Source of the DNA: Pseudomonas capeferrum
GTDB lineage: Bacteria; Pseudomonadota; Gammaproteobacteria; Pseudomonadales; Pseudomonadaceae
Assembly: GCF_000731675.1 (NCBI RefSeq)
Contig: NZ_JMIT01000001.1
Span: 498,712 to 562,711, forward strand
Direction of reading: 5' to 3'
DNA length: 64,000 bases
Each line of letters opens with the position of its first letter. Within the stretch, counting starts at the first letter, position 1. A program made the translations under genes and the position numbers. Below, piece after piece: positions 54,506 through 62,817 of the stretch. The notes under the pieces were generated by a model. The model made no database searches. It saw only the letters and a program-made list of their open reading frames with translations, and was not told the origin of the DNA.

Positions 54506-57370
54506 CTAAATGGGTCTGACGGTTATCGGAGTATGCATATTAAGCCGTGGCGGAGCGCCGTTAAATTGTCCATGATAACCTGATGCCGTAATTTGCACGG
54601 GCAAGCTTTGACTTCTGACAGTAATAACCCAATTGCCTTGGGCTTCGTTTGGGTATTTTTTATATCGCATGGATATAAAGCCACATGCGTCCTGCGAGGG
54701 ATGCAAGCTATCAGCTGTTGGCCGGTGCAAGAAGCTGTATTCTGTATGTGGTATGTACGCGACCTGCCCTTTCCCGTGTTCTTCCAGTAAATTGTACTGT
54801 TCGTTTTCTTTTTTACTGAAGACGTGATAAACACGATAGTGCGTGTCATTTATCTGGTCCACAACAAAACTGCAGCCGCTGAAATTATCTGTGAATAGAG
54901 TGGTTGGCTCCGTGCCCGTGGGGTGAATCGGAATATCATAATGCCTGTTCTGAGGCACCCAGTACGCTGAAATGAGTTTGTTGTTGTCACTGGCTCGTTC
55001 AGTGCTCGTGGGTGTGACATTAATAAAATCGTGTAACGTATTGTTCCTTGGGGAATCAACCATAAAACGTCGCGTTTCAAACAATAAAATACCTGGCTCT
55101 CGGTCATTGCCCATCCACCTCGGATCTGACGGGAGTCTTGCATCAGCACCGATAGCGATCGGCAAGGCACTATTATCGGCCTCTTCAAAAGTTATAGGGA
55201 GTTTAAGTCGGATGGCGCCTTGACCCACATAATTAGGGTCGTAGGATAACTGTGGCTCGGGGTTGTACCCAGAACGGATGTCTTGATAAAGAGGAATGGT
55301 CCGTTCGCCTACGCCTCCCCTTAATTTAAGTACGGTCCAGTTTCCATTACTGTCTTTTACAATGTCGGTCGGCAAGTTGGTCACGGATGTGCCGTTTTTA
55401 TCTGCCGGGACGGGTGAGCCATTTTTCCTGAAACCATTAATCCTTACCCATCTGCCATCGACATAGATATAGTCTTTGTTGGTGGTCAAGTTTCTGTAAT
55501 AACCGCCGCCTTGATAGGTAATGCCTCTGAGCTCCAAATCGTCTGCAACAATTTTGGCTTCATGTGAAAAATTACCGTACAGTGGAGTTAATGGTTTGGG
55601 TGTTATGATGAAGTCGCGAGATCCCCTGCTGTCGATGGTTGTATTTTCTATTAATTTTTTTTCATCAATTAGATTTCCATATTTAGGTGTTGCAAGGTTG
55701 CCCAGATCTATAAAGTCCTTCATGATATTGCTAATGTCAAGAAGGTTGTCGTGTGTGATGGTACCTTGTTCAGTTACTTTGATAACTTCCTGAATCACAG
55801 TGCCAGCCATGGCTAATCCTGCAACTACCGGGCCCACTACAGGTGCTCGCATAAGCAGGATTTGTAAGATAAAGCCGATGGAGGTGCCGATATTATAGGC
55901 GATGGCAACACTTTCACGGTTGGAGGTGAAAGGCAGGGTAATGAGCGTTGCAAATACGCCCACAGGGTTTTTTAAAGCTTCGGCGGCTACATAAGCGGCT
56001 TTCGCCCAATTGAATGAACTGTATAAGGTGCCAATAAAATCCATTTCAGAAACGGTGGTTATTTTATCGTTGATTTTTTGAAAATCAGCTTCTGTATAGA
56101 CAGCGTGAAGGGGTATCTCAGGATTTGCTTGTCGCTTGTATCGGCTGACTGTCAAAGTGCCATTTAGACGTGAAGTTGTCAGGCTGTCTGCTAATGGGTG
56201 ATAGTAAAGATTGTTTCTCAGGTGCAATGGGATATGTCCTCTGACCTCAACCCAAACACCTTCATCGTTTTTAGGCGGCTCGAAAGCGCTGTATCGATAT
56301 TCGGCAATGCGGAAACCTGCTTCGCTATCTTGTTTTGGATAATATTTGAGCCATAAGCTAACGACTTTGAAGTCGTGGCCCCATGTGCAGACATTGGATT
56401 TGCCCTTGTTGTATTTCGCGGCGATTTTGTGATCACCATTTTTCACAGTTAAGGATGCTTTCCACTTACCCTCGCTGTCCGAGGTGGTTAAAGCAAAGAA
56501 ATGTATCTTTTTTTCCTTCCAGCCGTTATGGCATAGCCAAATACGTGTATTTGCTGGGGCGTTTCCTTTAAGGGTTATGTGTCGTCTGTTTATTTCGCTG
56601 TTTTTCAATGGGTGATAAATATGAATGTCAAGCGCGTATGGCTTGCTGCATCCATATGGAAGTGTCTCGCCGGCGCTTATTTCCTCCTCAGTATCCTCAG
56701 CCTCCTCGTCGATGATGTCGACTTCTTGCTGTTCGACGGTGCCCTCATTCAGTTCTGCGGCCTCATCGTGGCTTTCTAGCGGTAAGTCATCCGAATGCAT
56801 GATGACGCTTTGTAAAATCATTTCTGTTTCAGGGTCAAGCTGTGCATGCTCGCATATGAGCGTGTGCAACGCGTCGTCCGTCGTTGATGTCGTGTCAACT
56901 ATAACTTTGAGGTCGTTGAGGGTGTCGCAGAGTGTGTTGAATTTGTCGATAAACTTTTTATTTCCAGTCACGATGAGATTTTTGTCAGGCGATATGCCAA
57001 CATTTAGGACTGAGATTTTTGCCATTGGTTCATTGGGTAGAAAGATGTGCGTACTTAAGATGGATGGTGCAGAGGCTATAAATAGTCCTTCCAAATCGTT
57101 TTTTACGAAGTCATCAAAATGAAATGGCTTTTCATTAAAGCTGTGCGTTTTTTTCAGGTCTACTGATATGGTTTTTTTGTTGGTGTCGTTAAATATTTTT
57201 ATTTTTCCTGTCTTCCAGTTGATCTCTTTGATGGTGCCCTGTTCCAAGACAGGGTTGATAGTGTTTTCAGCTTTTATCCATAGCCTCACATGACTATCTT
57301 TTGCGAAATCGCTCACGTTAAGGCTTTCATTCCCACTATGGGAAGGGCCGAACTGCTGATAAAGTTCCAT
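54506..57370 (-). CDS. 954-residue orphan protein with CNF-like C-terminal catalytic pattern
   Basis: Composition is visibly AT-richer than the rest of the window, suggesting acquisition. No signal peptide. Segments seen: N-terminal region 1-200; strongly acidic linker 201-232; Ig-like beta domain about 244-337 (ITLKGNAPANTRIWLCHNGW); hydrophobic stretch 494-527 (GFILQILLMRAPVVGPVVAG) that could insert in a membrane; and a C-terminal domain with S831-G832-C833 and H849 (NFSGCSFVVD, YRVYH). In cytotoxic necrotizing factors the catalytic S-x-C and His, 15 apart, look the same. I infer a toxin-like effector; no secretion or immunity gene is recognised. Family membership is not proven. Confidence 0.7.
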   Translation of the reverse strand: MELYQQFGPSHSGNESLNVSDFAKDSHVRLWIKAENTINPVLEQGTIKEINWKTGKIKIFNDTNKKTISVDLKKTHSFNEKPFHFDDFVKNDLEGLFIASAPSILSTHIFLPNEPMAKISVLNVGISPDKNLIVTGNKKFIDKFNTLCDTLNDLKVIVDTTSTTDDALHTLICEHAQLDPETEMILQSVIMHSDDLPLESHDEAAELNEGTVEQQEVDIIDEEAEDTEEEISAGETLPYGCSKPYALDIHIYHPLKNSEINRRHITLKGNAPANTRIWLCHNGWKEKKIHFFALTTSDSEGKWKASLTVKNGDHKIAAKYNKGKSNVCTWGHDFKVVSLWLKYYPKQDSEAGFRIAEYRYSAFEPPKNDEGVWVEVRGHIPLHLRNNLYYHPLADSLTTSRLNGTLTVSRYKRQANPEIPLHAVYTEADFQKINDKITTVSEMDFIGTLYSSFNWAKAAYVAAEALKNPVGVFATLITLPFTSNRESVAIAYNIGTSIGFILQILLMRAPVVGPVVAGLAMAGTVIQEVIKVTEQGTITHDNLLDISNIMKDFIDLGNLATPKYGNLIDEKKLIENTTIDSRGSRDFIITPKPLTPLYGNFSHEAKIVADDLELRGITYQGGGYYRNLTTNKDYIYVDGRWVRINGFRKNGSPVPADKNGTSVTNLPTDIVKDSNGNWTVLKLRGGVGERTIPLYQDIRSGYNPEPQLSYDPNYVGQGAIRLKLPITFEEADNSALPIAIGADARLPSDPRWMGNDREPGILLFETRRFMVDSPRNNTLHDFINVTPTSTERASDNNKLISAYWVPQNRHYDIPIHPTGTEPTTLFTDNFSGCSFVVDQINDTHYRVYHVFSKKENEQYNLLEEHGKGQVAYIPHTEYSFLHRPTADSLHPSQDACGFISMRYKKYPNEAQGNWVITVRSQSLPVQITASGYHGQFNGAPPRLNMHTPITVRPI

Positions 57371-57650
57371 GGGGTATCCTCAGTTTATGCATTTATCCTG
57401 GTAGCTGACGGCCGTATCCATAACGGGGCTGCGCCGGAATTATGCAGGCGGGCCATCGGCGAGACTTATACTGCGTAAGCCATTGCTCATGTATGACGAT
57501 CTTCCGTTAATACCGCTTTGCGTTTGGTACGTTTGTCCTGCTTTTGACCGGGCGACCGGCGCCCGTGTTGATGGACGTTGTTCTATCTTCCAGCGTGGAT
57601 TTTTTCTGAGGTCTTCAGGCTTGATTATGCAGGCACACTAATCCTATTGA

Positions 57651-57668
57651 AACTGGTAAAAATGTCAG
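57651..57668 (-). promoter_or_regulatory. Shared 18-nt element, copy 1
   Basis: Reads CTGACATTTTTACCAGTT on the minus strand, 281 bases upstream of the 954-residue gene. Identical to 59956-59973, which lies upstream of the other orphan gene pair on the same strand. A CATAAT occurs about 24 bases further on, a possible -10. Confidence 0.5.
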
Positions 57669-57843
57669 GTCATAGGGGCAATTCAAATCTCAGTAAACCA
57701 CTCGTCGTCCCTCGGGTATTTTGGCTTGTGAAGCCTCAGCAACGCTCTAGCTTGCGGCCACGGCTCTCCAGACACACCTCAAACCAATAGAGGCGTGCGC
57801 CCATACTGCCGAGTTCTGTATTAGGCTCTGCACGAAAAGTTTT

Positions 57844-58003
57844 GTGGGAGCGGCGGTGCGGCGATCCGACTTGTCCCGCGATGGAGTGCGAAGCGCTCCT
57901 GTACCCGATATCAAATGGTGTCAAAGAAGCCGCGAACTCAGGCTTTGCTGCCGCGTTGCGGCAGATCGCGGGGCAAGTCGGATCGCCGCACCGCCGCTCC
58001 CAC
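57844..58003. repeat. REP-type inverted repeat in the AT-rich island
   Basis: 39-nt arms 57844-57882 and 57965-58003 are inverses with one mismatch (core GTGGGAGCGGCGGTGCGGCG), around an 82-base spacer. A typical chromosomal REP variant, here between the toxin-like gene and the IS66 relic. Confidence 0.8.
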
Positions 58004-58155
58004 AACGATGAATGACCCTACTTTTAGTACAGAACCTAAATCCCGCAAATCCAATTACTGCCGTTTAAATGTAAGGGATCCATCATCCCCACATTCCAAG
58101 CGTCCACCGGATGCCCGATGCTGCGCTCCCGATTTCTTTCTGGAGCCCGCCCGCC

Positions 58156-58515
58156 ATGATGCGACCCGACAGCAAAGTCGAAAAGGTGTACCTCTATCCC
58201 AAGCCCGTAGACTTCCGAAAGTCCATCGACGGCCTCACCGCGCTGGTCGAGTTGGATATCAAGGTCGCCGTGTTCGACCCCGTACTGTTCGTTTTCCTCA
58301 ATAAAGCTCGCAATCGCATCAAGGTGTTGTATTGGGAGCGCAACGGCTTCTGTCTTTGGCTCAAACGCCTCGAAGCCGAACGTTTCAAAACCTCCCCCGA
58401 CGCCAGCGACGAAGCGATTGTCCTGACCGTCCAAGAACTGAACTGGCTACTCGACGGTTTCGACCTCTGGCGCAACCGTCCGCATCAGGTTCTGACGCCC
58501 CGTTTCGTCGCCTGA
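58156..58515 (+). CDS. tnpB: IS66 family accessory protein TnpB
   Basis: A 119-residue protein, complete, with the IS66 Orf2 pattern: VYLYPKPVDFRKSIDGLTALVE, FVFLNKARNRIKVLYWERNG, FCLWLKRLEAERF and a C-terminal LTVQELNWLLDGFDLW. CTGGAG precedes the ATG. The partner tnpA is not recognisable upstream and tnpC is truncated downstream, so the element cannot move by itself. Confidence 0.9.
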   Translation: MMRPDSKVEKVYLYPKPVDFRKSIDGLTALVELDIKVAVFDPVLFVFLNKARNRIKVLYWERNGFCLWLKRLEAERFKTSPDASDEAIVLTVQELNWLLDGFDLWRNRPHQVLTPRFVA

Positions 58516-58531
58516 CCCGGTAATCCGGGCC

Positions 58532-58698
58532 ATGATTTCAGTGCCCGAACCTCCCGGATGACCCTGTTCTGCTCAAGCAAATGCTGCTTGAGAGTTACGC
58601 TGCTCGTGCGTGTGAGCAATCGGCTGCCCGTGTGCGCGCGCAGGAGGTCAAGGAGGCTTATGCGACACACATCGACGACCTGAAAGAGCAGATCAAGT
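58532..58698 (+). pseudogene. tnpC: Truncated, frameshifted IS66 transposase TnpC
   Basis: Starts ATG at 58532 (MISVPEPP), then after a frameshift near 58556 continues DPVLLKQMLLESYAARACEQ and VRAQEVKEAYATHIDDLKEQ up to IKL, the known N-terminal coiled-coil of IS66 transposases. It stops at about 58698; the zinc-finger and catalytic DDE domains (some 450 residues) are missing. Confidence 0.8.
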
Positions 58699-59213
58699 TA
58701 TGGATAGGTGGGGTTCATGGATCGCACTCCCTCATGCAGGACGCAAGCGTGGGTTATGTATTTGTGCGTCTCCGCGAAATTACCCAGCAAAATCCGCAGG
58801 GGCTTGTCGACTTGCCAGAGGTCGACGGTACCTTCGGCTTCGATATCGCCATCGACTGCAGTGTGGGTACCCAGGCGCACGTATTTACCTAGTTCTGACG
58901 CCTCCAGTTGTTCGCGGAAATAGGCGGACGATGCTTCCTTCGTGGTGTGTTCCCCGAATTTAAAGCTCAACCTTGGGCCTACTGGCATACCGGTCTCATC
59001 ATCATGGACAAAGAGCAAACGTTCAGTGGTGGCATCCCTGCTGTCCAGCTTCAAGTGCGTGTTGCAGCGGCGCCAACCGATATTGCTCTGATCGGTCGCG
59101 GGCAATTCGGGTTTCTGGCCGCCCGCAGGTTTTTCAGTGCTCGGCTCTATTTTTATGCGCCCATACTCGTCGGCAACAAACTTCCACTCATCGGCCTGAT
59201 AGGAGTCACCCAT
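58698..59213 (-). CDS. Orphan protein, 171 aa, possibly truncated at its C-terminus
   Basis: Soluble protein beginning MGDSYQADEWKFVADEYGRI, with LKLDSRDATTERLLFVHDDE and LRILLGNFAETHKYITHACV. No family recognised. Its ATG overlaps the stop of the upstream gene as TGATG, so the two are coupled. The stop codon (58698-58700) lies at the IS66 junction, so the natural C-terminus may have been lost. Composition less GC-rich than the core genes. Role unknown. Confidence 0.7.
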   Translation of the reverse strand: MGDSYQADEWKFVADEYGRIKIEPSTEKPAGGQKPELPATDQSNIGWRRCNTHLKLDSRDATTERLLFVHDDETGMPVGPRLSFKFGEHTTKEASSAYFREQLEASELGKYVRLGTHTAVDGDIEAEGTVDLWQVDKPLRILLGNFAETHKYITHACVLHEGVRSMNPTYP

Positions 59214-59833
59214 CAGGCGCTTTTGAACGCGTTCTGATATTCCTCTACGGTGTCCTCGTTGATACCGTCGGGGAGTGCCGAAGTGTCGCCTACATAATAG
59301 TAAAAACTGATAGAGCCTTGAAAAGGAATAGCGCGGTCCCCTGCGCGGATAGACTGTTGCTCCTCAATGGCGCGGTGAACAAGGGCGTTGTCGGCGTAAG
59401 CAGGGAGGTTGGTGAGGCTTTCTGTCGCCTTGAGCTGGTACTCGCCGACCCATGTTCTGTTATACGGTATACTGCCGTAGCCATAATAAATATTTAAATT
59501 TTTATTTGACGGAGCAAACTCTATAAGGAAGGGGTTAGGTGATAACTTATTTATCCCCGGACTTGGGCGTGCAACTTTGATCCAGCCTGCATCTAGAAGT
59601 GATCGTAACGCCATGCCGGCGCGTAGCCGCATGCTGCCGAGCCCGGGAATATTGTTTATGTCTGACCATGCTATTCTTTCGGACTTGCCATCGATCTCTA
59701 CGGTGACTGAGGTTTCACCGCCCGTGACCCATATGCACTTTTTCCCATCAATTTCAAGCGCGTCACCCTTTTTATAATATTTCTCTACCGTGTCCCTGGT
59801 GAAGCTTGTCGTTGGCTTACTTGAAGAGGTCAT
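59213..59833 (-). CDS. Orphan protein, 206 aa
   Basis: Begins MTSSSKPTTSFTRDTVEKYY. An N-terminal KKGDALEIDGKKCIWVTGGE / TVEIDGKSERIAWSDINNIP pattern suggests a small beta domain, followed by a helical RLRAGMALRSLLDAGWIKVA and a C-terminal beta-rich region with GSISFYYYVGDTSALPDG. No family recognised, no signal peptide. First gene of a two-gene operon; the shared 18-nt element lies 123 bases upstream. Possibly part of the same acquired toxin-like locus as the 954-residue gene. Confidence 0.7.
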   Translation of the reverse strand: MTSSSKPTTSFTRDTVEKYYKKGDALEIDGKKCIWVTGGETSVTVEIDGKSERIAWSDINNIPGLGSMRLRAGMALRSLLDAGWIKVARPSPGINKLSPNPFLIEFAPSNKNLNIYYGYGSIPYNRTWVGEYQLKATESLTNLPAYADNALVHRAIEEQQSIRAGDRAIPFQGSISFYYYVGDTSALPDGINEDTVEEYQNAFKSA

Positions 59834-59955
59834 GGGCTTTCATCCTGGTCGAGATAAAAAGTTCAAGTTGCCGCGCGCACATGTCGTGTTCGCCGCACGG
59901 GCGGGACGATTCGTTGGTTTGCTGAGAAAGGCTATGGCCGGCCCGGATGACACAC

Positions 59956-59973
59956 AACTGGTAAAAATGTCAG
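59956..59973 (-). promoter_or_regulatory. Shared 18-nt element, copy 2
   Basis: Identical to 57651-57668 (minus strand CTGACATTTTTACCAGTT), followed by GTGTGTC and, 22 bases on, CATAGC. Located in the 297-base gap before the orphan gene pair; no other gene is in that gap. Confidence 0.5.
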
Positions 59974-60130
59974 TGGCAATAAGTTAAATAAGCGCTACAT
60001 CCGGCCGCCGGCAATCGCCCATCTATCGATGGGCGTAGACGCGCTTTGATTGCCAAGCGCGATGTATCGAGTTCGAACATGCAGCGCAGCAGGTCCGTCC
60101 CGACCTGGCGCAGTGATAGGGCCTGTACGT

Positions 60131-61042
60131 TCAGCGGCTCACGTGTTGCCGCCGATAGGCCCCCGGCTGCTGGCCCACCGCCTTGGCAAAGGCCCGGGTA
60201 AACGCCGCCACCGATTGGTACCCCACCTGCGCGCCCACTTGCTCCACGGTATTGCCCGCCCGTAGCAGCTGACTGGCATGGCGCATGCGCAGCGCCAGCA
60301 GCACTTGCCCCGGAGATTGCCCGGCCAGTTCATTGAAACGCTTGAAAAACGCCGACCGCGACAAGCCGGTGCAGGCGGCCATGCTCTCCAGTGTCCAGGC
60401 TTGCCCCGGTTGCTCGATCAACTGTTCCAGCAGCCCGGCAAACGCCGGCTGGCGGGCGAGGGCGACCAGCCCGCCCAGTGACTGCCCGACATTGACCTGC
60501 TGGCGCAGCACGTACAGGAACAACAGGTGCGTCAGCCGCTCCAGCAACGTCTGTGACGGGCCGGCGGTGCGCCGACATTCTTCCAGAATCAGCTCGAACA
60601 GCGCCCGCGCTGCACTGCCGGCGGGGTCTTCGGCGCGCAGCAGGATCCAGTCGGCGAGGCCTTCGACAATCAGTGAAGAAAGGCCGGACTGGAAATGGAA
60701 GAAGCCACAAACCAGCCCGACGCCGTCGCGGGCTTCGCTATCCAGTGCCTGCATGGCCTGACGCGGTTGGGCGCAGGCGTCGACCGGGTCCTGCTCGCTG
60801 GAGAAGCGATAGGCAAGGTCGCGCAACAGGAATACTGCATCTCCCTTCTTCAGGCGCACCGGTTGCGGCTGACCGTCGATGTGCAGCCAGCAATATCCTT
60901 GCACCACCAAGTGGAAGCTGGCGCGGCCCATACCCTGGGTGCTGGCGTGCCAGCCACCGCAATAGCGGCCGACATGAAACAGGCTGGCATCGAGCTCCAG
61001 GCCTTCTAATAACCAATCGACAAGGGGGCTGGACGAAATCAT
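60131..61042 (-). CDS. AraC-family regulator with cupin sensor
   Basis: A 303-residue regulator: AraC_binding/cupin_6 N-terminal domain (FHLVVQGYCWLHIDG then RLKKGDAVFLLRDLAYRF) and a C-terminal double HTH (about 200-300) with WTLESMAACTGLSRSAFFKRF and VGYQSVAAFTRAFAKAVGQQ. Divergent from the AhpD-like gene at 61145 by about 100 bases, so it likely activates the AhpD-ACAD-ABC operon. Inducer unknown. Confidence 0.9.
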   Translation of the reverse strand: MISSSPLVDWLLEGLELDASLFHVGRYCGGWHASTQGMGRASFHLVVQGYCWLHIDGQPQPVRLKKGDAVFLLRDLAYRFSSEQDPVDACAQPRQAMQALDSEARDGVGLVCGFFHFQSGLSSLIVEGLADWILLRAEDPAGSAARALFELILEECRRTAGPSQTLLERLTHLLFLYVLRQQVNVGQSLGGLVALARQPAFAGLLEQLIEQPGQAWTLESMAACTGLSRSAFFKRFNELAGQSPGQVLLALRMRHASQLLRAGNTVEQVGAQVGYQSVAAFTRAFAKAVGQQPGAYRRQHVSR

Positions 61043-61144
61043 CTAATGCAAAGACTCAGGAGCAAGGAAAGGCGACTGATGAATATGGAGGCGAATTCTT
61101 ATAACCAACAGACTGTAAGGACACCCACCACAGGAGACCACTCC

Positions 61145-61705
61145 ATGTCCTCGCGCATTACTTTACACACGCTGCAGAGCGCCCCGGAAGCGGCCCGTCC
61201 ATTCCTCGAGAACGCTCAGAAGAATTCTGGCTTCATCCCCAACCTGCTAGGCGTGCTGGCCAACGCCCCGGCCGCCCTGGAAACGTACGTGACCGTGTCG
61301 GCGCTCAATGGCAAGTCGGAGCTGACCCTGGCCGAGCGAGAGGTGGTGCAGCTGATTGCCGCTACCCAGCATGGCTGTGATTTCTGCGTCGCCGGTCACA
61401 CTGCGGTGGCCCTGAACAAGGCCAAGCTGCCCCAGGCCGTGGTCGACGCGCTGCGCGCCCGTGGCGAACTGCCCGATGCCCGCTACGAAACCCTGGCCGC
61501 GTTTGCCCGTGAAGTGATCGCCACCCGTGGCAACGTCAGCGAGCCCACCTACCAGGCATTTCGCGATGCCGGCTTCAGCGAAGGCAATGCCCTGGAGGTG
61601 ATTCTTGGCGTGAGCCTCGCAACCTTGTGCAACTTTGCTAATGTCTTCGCCCAGACACCGCTCAACGACGAACTCAGCAAGTACCGCTGGCAGCCGTCTG
61701 CGTAA
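61145..61705 (+). CDS. AhpD-like carboxymuconolactone decarboxylase-family protein
   Basis: A 186-residue helical protein with the AhpD-type redox site HGCDFCVAGHT (CxxC), plus FIPNLLGVLANAPAALETYV and RGNVSEPTYQAFRDAGFSEG. Members of this group act as peroxidase-like reductants. CAGGAGACCACTCC precedes the ATG at 61145; the frame extends upstream but without family support. First gene of an operon with a flavoprotein and ABC transporter, suggesting protection of or partnership with the oxygenase. Confidence 0.88.
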   Translation: MSSRITLHTLQSAPEAARPFLENAQKNSGFIPNLLGVLANAPAALETYVTVSALNGKSELTLAEREVVQLIAATQHGCDFCVAGHTAVALNKAKLPQAVVDALRARGELPDARYETLAAFAREVIATRGNVSEPTYQAFRDAGFSEGNALEVILGVSLATLCNFANVFAQTPLNDELSKYRWQPSA

Positions 61706-61752
61706 GCCAAGTGTGGTGCCGGCCACGCCGGCGTTTTCAAAGGAGTAGAGAC

Positions 61753-62817
61753 ATGCTTGATCCCGCATTTCGGCAATGGCTGGATGCCAACGCCGAGGCA
61801 ATCGACCAGGGCGTGTGCGACCCGCACCTGGTCCTGGCGCACATCGCCGAAGCGCAAGTGCTGCGCATCGGCGTCGATGCGGCCCTGGGCGGCACGGGCG
61901 GGCAGGTGACCGACGCGGTCGAAGCGATCGCGGCCATTGCCAGCCGTTCATTGGCGGCGGCGTTCGTCTGCTGGGGCCAGCGCGCCTTCATCGAATACCT
62001 GCTGCAAAGCCCCAACCAGCCGCTGCGCGAGCGCCTGTTGCCACGCCTGTTGACGGGCGAGCTGGCCGGTGCAACCGGGCTGTCCAATGCCATGAAGTTT
62101 CTCTCCGGCATCGAGAGCCTGCAGGTGCGAGGCCGCCAGAGCCGCGACGGATGGCAGCTTGAAGGCCGGCTGCATTGGGTGACCAACCTGCGCAAGAGCG
62201 GTTTTGTGGTGGCGGCAGCCATCGAAGGTGATGCCGAAGGGGCACCGTTCGTGGTGGCCATTCCGTCCGAGGCGCAAGGGTTGGAGCGCTCGGACGACCT
62301 GCAACTGATGGGGCTGCAATCGAGCAATACCGCCGCGCTGGCGTTCCACCAAGTCGAGCTGGGCCGCGAGTGGCTGCTGCACGAGAATGCTCGCGCGTTC
62401 CTGCCCAAGGTGCGCCCGGCCTTCCTGGCACTGCAATGCGGCATGGCCATCGGCCTGGCCCGGCGGGCACTGGATGAGGTGGCGGAACACCTGCAAGGCC
62501 GTGGCTCGTTCCTCGACGAGGCCGGCCAGGTGCTAAAGGCGCGCCTGGAAAACACCGTGAGCGAACTCAAGCAGGGCCTGCTCGACGAGCGCTTCCTGCA
62601 GCAGCCAGCGGCGCTGTTCAAACTGCGCATCACCCTCGCCGAATGCGCTGCCGACGCGGTGCAGCTGGAGCTGCAGGCCAGTGGTGGCAAGGCCTACCTG
62701 AGCGAGTATGGCGAAGGCTTCGCCCGCCGTTGGCGCGAGTCGGCGTTCGTGCCGATCGTGACGCCGAGCCTGGTGCAACTGCGCGCCGAACTGCAACGCC
62801 AGGCGGGCGCCGCATGA
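61753..62817 (+). CDS. Acyl-CoA dehydrogenase-like flavoprotein (possible monooxygenase)
   Basis: A 354-residue protein of the acyl-CoA dehydrogenase superfamily: N-terminal helical domain, middle beta domain (TGLSNAMKFLSGIESLQV, LHWVTNLRKSGFVVAAAIEG) and C-terminal helical bundle. The catalytic Glu of true dehydrogenases is not obvious. In sulfur-scavenging clusters, related DszC/SfnB-type proteins are FMNH2-dependent monooxygenases. AGGAGTAGAGAC before the ATG. Its stop overlaps the ABC ATPase start as ATGA. Confidence 0.82.
   Translation: MLDPAFRQWLDANAEAIDQGVCDPHLVLAHIAEAQVLRIGVDAALGGTGGQVTDAVEAIAAIASRSLAAAFVCWGQRAFIEYLLQSPNQPLRERLLPRLLTGELAGATGLSNAMKFLSGIESLQVRGRQSRDGWQLEGRLHWVTNLRKSGFVVAAAIEGDAEGAPFVVAIPSEAQGLERSDDLQLMGLQSSNTAALAFHQVELGREWLLHENARAFLPKVRPAFLALQCGMAIGLARRALDEVAEHLQGRGSFLDEAGQVLKARLENTVSELKQGLLDERFLQQPAALFKLRITLAECAADAVQLELQASGGKAYLSEYGEGFARRWRESAFVPIVTPSLVQLRAELQRQAGAA

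Larger units (their letters stand above)
57371..58155. other. Intergenic region between orphan toxin-like gene and IS66 relic
   Basis: Contains the shared 18-nt element (57651-57668), the REP-type inverted repeat (57844-58003) and the approach to the IS66 tnpB start. Frames of about 70 to 130 codons here have no family character. Confidence 0.5.
58156..58698 (+). mobile_element. IS66-family relic
   Basis: Consists of intact tnpB plus the first part of tnpC. Terminal inverted repeats were not identified. The right side ends abruptly at about 58698, exactly where a minus-strand orphan gene begins its stop codon, so the relic was cut by a deletion or recombination event. Confidence 0.75.

Noticed and set aside
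57578..57790. Open frame of 70 codons in the toxin-IS66 gap
   Set aside because: No ribosome site of quality, no family pattern, overlaps the shared regulatory element.
57915..58304. Frame upstream of and overlapping tnpB considered as tnpA
   Set aside because: Its product lacks the IS66 TnpA helix-turn-helix pattern and begins within a REP repeat.
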